In this document: positions 59,992 through 64,000 of the stretch, piece after piece
Layout of the letters: the number at the start of each line of letters is the position of its first letter
Numbering within the stretch: position 1 is the first letter of the stretch
Assembly: GCF_030272615.1 (NCBI RefSeq)
Contig: NC_081409.1
Span: 880,123,220-880,187,219, forward strand
Direction of reading: 5' to 3'
Source: Cryptomeria japonica
Lineage: Eukaryota; Streptophyta; Pinopsida; Cupressales; Cupressaceae
Length of the DNA: 64,000 bases
Made by a program: the position numbers and the translations under genes
Notes under the pieces: model-generated
Database searches by the model: none
What the model was told of the DNA's origin: nothing
The model's input: only the letters and a program-made list of their open reading frames with translations

Positions 59992-61497
59992 ATGTTGGAG
60001 TCCAATTTATCGGAGGGCATTTCTTACAGAGACGCCTCAAGTATGGAGTCTGATTTGTGGTATAATCATGTCCATAAATATGTCACACTTGACGAGTGTC
60101 GCCCTGAAAGAGTGGGATCAGAAAATGAGACATCGGCTTGCATGTTCAGAGTATCAACGGCCTTGTTGAAGGAATGTGAAGATGCGTATGTGCCTCAAAT
60201 TGTTTCCATCGGCCCTTACCATTACGGGAAAGAGGAACTGCGGGGAATGTTAGAAATCAAATGGGAAGCGGTCAGTAGAATAGTTGTTAGAATTCTTCTG
60301 AGGAAAGGTAGTTACCGTACATCCAACGAAGAGGAGAAAGACCGCTTTAAAGAAGAGATGGTAAACTTGTCAAAACAAATGGTGGCGAAATTTGGAGAGA
60401 AGGCAGACGATATAAAACAGTGCTACGATATAAAACAGTGCTGCGACAGAGAAACAAATCTCACTAATGATTTCCTATGTAGTATGATGGTTCCGGATGC
60501 TTGTTTCATACTTGAGTTCTTCAGATGTTTATTAAATGAATCTGTGGTTGATAAAGAGAATCTAGAAAGGTTTTTCCCCAAATTTGGATCAAAATTCAAC
60601 CCTGTTGTGAGGTCGGAAATCATGAAGGATTTGATTAAATTAGAGAATCAGATCCCACTCTTTGTCCTGGAAGAAATTCTTGCTATGGAGATGGGAGAAT
60701 CCCTTGAAATTGCTCAGTCCGAACTTCAAATCTTGCTCAAGGCCGTGTTCCATGATATCTACTATCGGCCTTTCGATTATGTCGCTTCTGGCAAATCGCA
60801 CAGGCGGAATCATATTTTGGACATATATTACTACTGTTGTCTTGGAGATGAAGTGCACCAGGGGGAAAGGCAAAAGGCACAAGACCACAGGATTTTCCTT
60901 GGAAATTCTATGGAAGATTTGAAGAAGCAACAGTCTGAGAGACACAAGGTCCCGTCTGCAGTTCAATTAGAGAAAGGAGGATTGAAAATCCGGGCATCTG
61001 GTAAAATCCAAGATCTTAGGTTTGAGGGAAGAACGCTACATATACCGCCTATACAATTGGAATCGGACTCAGAAATATTCATCAGGAATTTAATGGCTCT
61101 GGAAGTTTGTTCCCCGCACAGCCCTTTGAGAAGAATGACGGCATTTGTTCAGTTCATGAATGAGTTGTGCCAAACAGAGAAAGGAGCAGCGGTGATGAGA
61201 GAAAACGGCGTCATTGTTGTTAGTCTTGGCCAAGACTCTGAAGTCGCCCGACTCTTCAGCTCGTGTAAGCAATCGCGTTTACTACCAAGCTGTCATCCCA
61301 TTCAAAGAACTAGGAGAAAACTGATCAAGTTCTACAGTAGAAAAAGTAGGATCGCTGCGGCAGAAGCTTGGAATGAATTCCAGAAAATTTACTTTTCGAA
61401 ACCATGGTTTCTTATTGGAGGCATCGGGGCGACCATTATCCTCATACTTACTGCGGTGCAGGTCTTCTGCTTATTTCATTCTTGCGGAGCGCGATGA
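59992..61497 (+). CDS. DUF247 (UPF0481) family membrane protein
   Basis: An intact 501-codon single-exon frame. Plant DUF247 proteins are poorly characterised membrane-associated proteins; some act in grass self-incompatibility, which need not apply here. The diagnostic blocks are present: VPQIVSIGPYHYGKEEL at about residue 67, DACFILEFFR at about 170, LIKLENQIPLFVLEEI at about 214, and a C-terminal membrane helix (PWFLIGGIGATIILILTAVQ, about 471-494) with a very short tail. Length is usual for the family. The start could instead be the Met at 60043 (residue 18, MESDLWYN), because the tandem copy at 62257 conserves that ATG and lacks the first one. An in-frame open leader at 59704-59985 is separated from the first ATG by a TGA. 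GC content is higher than in the surroundings, and no damage is seen. Confidence 0.93.
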   Translation: MLESNLSEGISYRDASSMESDLWYNHVHKYVTLDECRPERVGSENETSACMFRVSTALLKECEDAYVPQIVSIGPYHYGKEELRGMLEIKWEAVSRIVVRILLRKGSYRTSNEEEKDRFKEEMVNLSKQMVAKFGEKADDIKQCYDIKQCCDRETNLTNDFLCSMMVPDACFILEFFRCLLNESVVDKENLERFFPKFGSKFNPVVRSEIMKDLIKLENQIPLFVLEEILAMEMGESLEIAQSELQILLKAVFHDIYYRPFDYVASGKSHRRNHILDIYYYCCLGDEVHQGERQKAQDHRIFLGNSMEDLKKQQSERHKVPSAVQLEKGGLKIRASGKIQDLRFEGRTLHIPPIQLESDSEIFIRNLMALEVCSPHSPLRRMTAFVQFMNELCQTEKGAAVMRENGVIVVSLGQDSEVARLFSSCKQSRLLPSCHPIQRTRRKLIKFYSRKSRIAAAEAWNEFQKIYFSKPWFLIGGIGATIILILTAVQVFCLFHSCGAR

Positions 61498-62164
61498 ATT
61501 ATTGGACGATCAAGAGTGAGTGGCTGTTGTGTTTTCCTTTCCTCTGCAATACCTGTGGTTTTCTTTGGTTTGATCCGTGGTACATTATAGGGTTGTAGTG
61601 CAGCTTCTTTTAAAGTAATAGACCATTAGCGATTCCTTCGTATGTAATCCAGCTATCTGTTTCTTACTCTACTTTCAACTCTATAGCTTTTCAAATGTGT
61701 AAGCTTGCGTTTCTGTCATAGACACTGATTATATCGGCATTTATGATTTCGTATTTTCAGTCAACAATTACTCATATATGTATCAGTACAAAGCTTTTAG
61801 GTTAAGAAGTACTGAATTTTCTTTTTAAATTAAAATATCAGTTAAATGAGGCAAGTTTAAGACCATTTTTCTTAAGGTTTTGGCATTCAATAGCTTACAA
61901 GTGCCATTCTTTCAGGCAAATGTGACAATTAATAGCTCTCAGTACGGTTTTAATAATTTATTATGAGATATTTAAGATTTTGAAACATAAGATAAAGAAC
62001 CCTAAATTATTGGGGCATATTTCCAGAAGGACCTTTTTGTCTTTTTAAGCACAAGATAAAGTATAAAGAGCGTAGGGTTTGAGTTATATTACCATTTTAA
62101 ACTGATATGCAGTACTTGATTCACATTTAACGTTCAAACCTACATAAATTAAACGGTTGTTTGA
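61498..62164. other. 3' flank of the DUF247 gene
   Basis: AT-rich, no gene. Probably holds the 3' untranslated region; no single polyadenylation signal stands out. Confidence 0.45.
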
Positions 62165-63466
62165 ACGGTATTGAGGTCATTTCTTCCACAGACGCCTTCA
62201 ATAGATCGGCCTCTGTGGTTAGCTAGTGAAATATTTCTTCTGAAGACGCCTCCAGTATGGAATCTGATATGTGGTATAATCATGTACATAAGTATGTCCC
62301 AGTTTCTACTTGAGAAGAGTTGTCTTGAAAGAGTGGGATCAGAAAATGAGGCATTGATTTGCATTTTCAGTGCACCATCGGCCTTGTTGAAGGAATGTGA
62401 AGATGCGTATGTGCCTCAAATTGTTTCCATCGGCATTTGCCATTTCGGAAAGGAGCACCTCTTGGGAATGTTAGAAATCAAATTCCTTTGATGGATGTCC
62501 AGAGCATTTGCAACCACCTTTTGAGAAAATTCCTCTATCCAATTCGGCTTTATACCCGCCAATTGCATTTGGTTGGAAGTTTCTGAAGCCTTTTCAGTAA
62601 ATCCATTTTGTTAATATCCCAAAATCAAGGCGTTCCATGAGAACCAGTTCAGGTGCCTTGTCTATGCTTCCACATTTTACATATCTTGCAATCATAGCAT
62701 TCTGTCAAACAGTTTACGTGCATTGTCAGTGGTTACACATTTTCCATAAATGTCTATCAGGGAAGTTGCAGCTATGTCCATACCCTGTTCCAAAGTTCCC
62801 ATTTTGGTGCAGGCTCGGAGGATGCTGGCAATGGTTGCGAAGTCTGGCTTTACACCTGCCAATCGCATTTCAACTAAGGCATTTTGTGCATATCCTGCAA
62901 TCGTTTATTCCATGAGATCACATTTCTTTGACGCATCCGGTGTTCGCACGCCTTGTCTATGCTTCGACATTTTGCATACGTCTACGAGAGCATTTGAAAC
63001 TGGAATATCAGATAATAATTTCCCTGCCATTATGCTTCGATGGATGTCCATACCCTGTTTCTAAGGGTACAAGAAGTACGCTGGCAAATAGATGGGAAGA
63101 GAATTTGAATGGGAACGTTAATGGGACATCTGCCAACGTTGAGGAGGAAAACCGCTTCAAAGAAGAGATGCTAAAACTGTTGCTTCGAGTGGAGAGAAAA
63201 ATTGAAATGAGAGAAAACGAGATATAATCTACACTGCTACGATAAAGAAATCTATTGCAATAGTCATGAGATGCTTCGGGATGTTTGTGTTACACTTGAG
63301 TTATTCAGATCCTTATTTAATGAATCCGTGGGTGATTTTGAGAATCTGAAAAGGTTTTGTCCTAATTTCGGAGCAAATTTCAGTCCTGCCGTGAGGTCCG
63401 AAATCATGAAGGATTTGGTTAAGTTAGAGAATCAAATCCCACTCTCTTGTGGAAGGAATTCTTTGT
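62165..63466 (+). pseudogene. Tandem DUF247 pseudogene, interrupted
   Basis: Close tandem copy of the gene at 59992. Even the leader is shared (TTCAATAGATCGGCCTCT at 62189 and 59957). From the ATG at 62257 (MESDMWYNHVHK) it passes a stop or frameshift and reads RVGSENEALICIFSAPSALL and VPQIVSIGICHFGKEHL. It then breaks at about 62485 into antisense PPR sequence. DUF247 similarity resumes at about 63085 (EEENRFKEEMLKLL, then DVCVTLELFRSLFNESV), ends at LVKLENQIPLS, frameshifts and stops at 63466. The C-terminal half, including the membrane helix, is missing. Confidence 0.88.
62485..63075 (-). pseudogene. PPR-gene fragment inserted in the DUF247 pseudogene
   Basis: Minus-strand translation shows plant pentatricopeptide-repeat blocks of the PLS type: a GMDIHRSIMAGK to VSNALVDVCK block, IAGYAQNALVEM, then LAGVKPDFATIASILRACTK with GTLEQGMDIA, SLIDIYGKC and ARKLFDRML. 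PPR proteins bind RNA in plastids or mitochondria. Here stops, frame changes and missing repeat parts show a rearranged remnant of about 590 bases. It has no intact N-terminus or targeting peptide, and sits antisense within the DUF247 copy. Confidence 0.8.
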
Positions 63467-64000
63467 AAGGTACCCTCCAATTTCAGCATTTTCATCCTAC
63501 ATTTGAATAACTGGCAATCTACTCATGGTTTTTAAGAATCATTTTTGAATCACATAGGCTACCAATGAAACTAAATCTTCTTCCTTCAACTACTATTCGC
63601 ATTCTACATTCACATCTCCTTCTCCGTGCAAGGATTCAACATGAGCTGAAAACGTCATCTCCTGTTTTTTGATGCACATGGACTTCTGTATATTATTGAA
63701 TGTCAATGTGTCCCAGAATTGTGTAACAAAAAAATTAAAATTCTAGATGTTATTAAACTGATACAAATATCATGTACAATACTGTTGTATTGGTGAACTT
63801 CTTTGGGTATCTCTATAGTGGAGTTTTATGAATAATGTTGTATTACTATGTGCGTATTATTTTATTATATTTATATTTGTACAAACCATAATGAATGTAG
63901 TGATGAACTACTTCCTTCATTTAATTTTTGTTTCAAATGTTATTTTGTAATTTTTATTATATGTGTTTTAAGACTCAAATTTCATTATTTAGCATTGACT
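63467..64000. other. No gene recognised
   Basis: AT-rich sequence after the DUF247 pseudogene. No continuation of the DUF247 frame is found. Confidence 0.5.

Noticed and set aside
62637-63064. Plus-strand frames of 92-104 codons
   Set aside because: Antisense to the PPR fragment, which explains the open frames.

Overview
The window looks like gene-poor plant nuclear DNA, most likely from a conifer or another gymnosperm. It is AT-rich, and most of it is old LTR retrotransposons and one large DNA transposon nested in each other. The only intact gene-like reading frame of clear family is a DUF247 (UPF0481) protein with a C-terminal membrane helix. The organism assignment is inference. DUF247, PPR, chromovirus and Copia sequences are all plant-type, and nothing bacterial, organellar or viral is evident.

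Layout. 1-1957: 5' end of a minus-strand Copia element (gag, primer-binding site, 1,225-bp LTR), inserted in a DUF247 pseudogene (1958-2597, minus). 3489-14567: a decayed gag fragment, then a Gypsy-like element (3781-14567) whose 5' LTR is split by a complete minus-strand LTR element (4399-11034, TSD GAAAT). That inner element encodes a coiled-coil/zinc-knuckle Gag and a protein of about 1,100 codons that I do not recognise, and it shows no reverse transcriptase. 14707-33810: an alternating inverted-repeat block split by a 17.4-kb DNA transposon (15877-33266) with 31-bp inverted termini and a 4-bp ACAA duplication. The transposon holds two convergent spliced genes: an unknown protein (25777-27477, plus) and a decayed DDE-like transposase (29060-32158, minus). 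It also holds a palindromic satellite array and an inserted Gypsy chromovirus (16055-23569).

33811-42121 is mostly AT-rich repeat debris with two minisatellites and one weak candidate first exon. 42122-52059 is a 9.9-kb LTR element with a perfect GATAG duplication and no recognisable pol (a LARD-like derivative). 52060-58302 has no gene I can support. 58303-58895 is a TRIM-type element with three 135-bp LTRs in tandem. 59992-61497 is the DUF247 gene. At 62165-63466 lies a broken tandem copy of it, interrupted by an antisense PPR-gene fragment.

The genes do not form a host pathway. The logic of the window is transposon nesting around a small DUF247 cluster. The most interesting objects are the 17.4-kb DNA transposon, whose 4-bp TSD and GGG terminus suggest a Sola-like superfamily, and the inner LTR element with a large unknown ORF.
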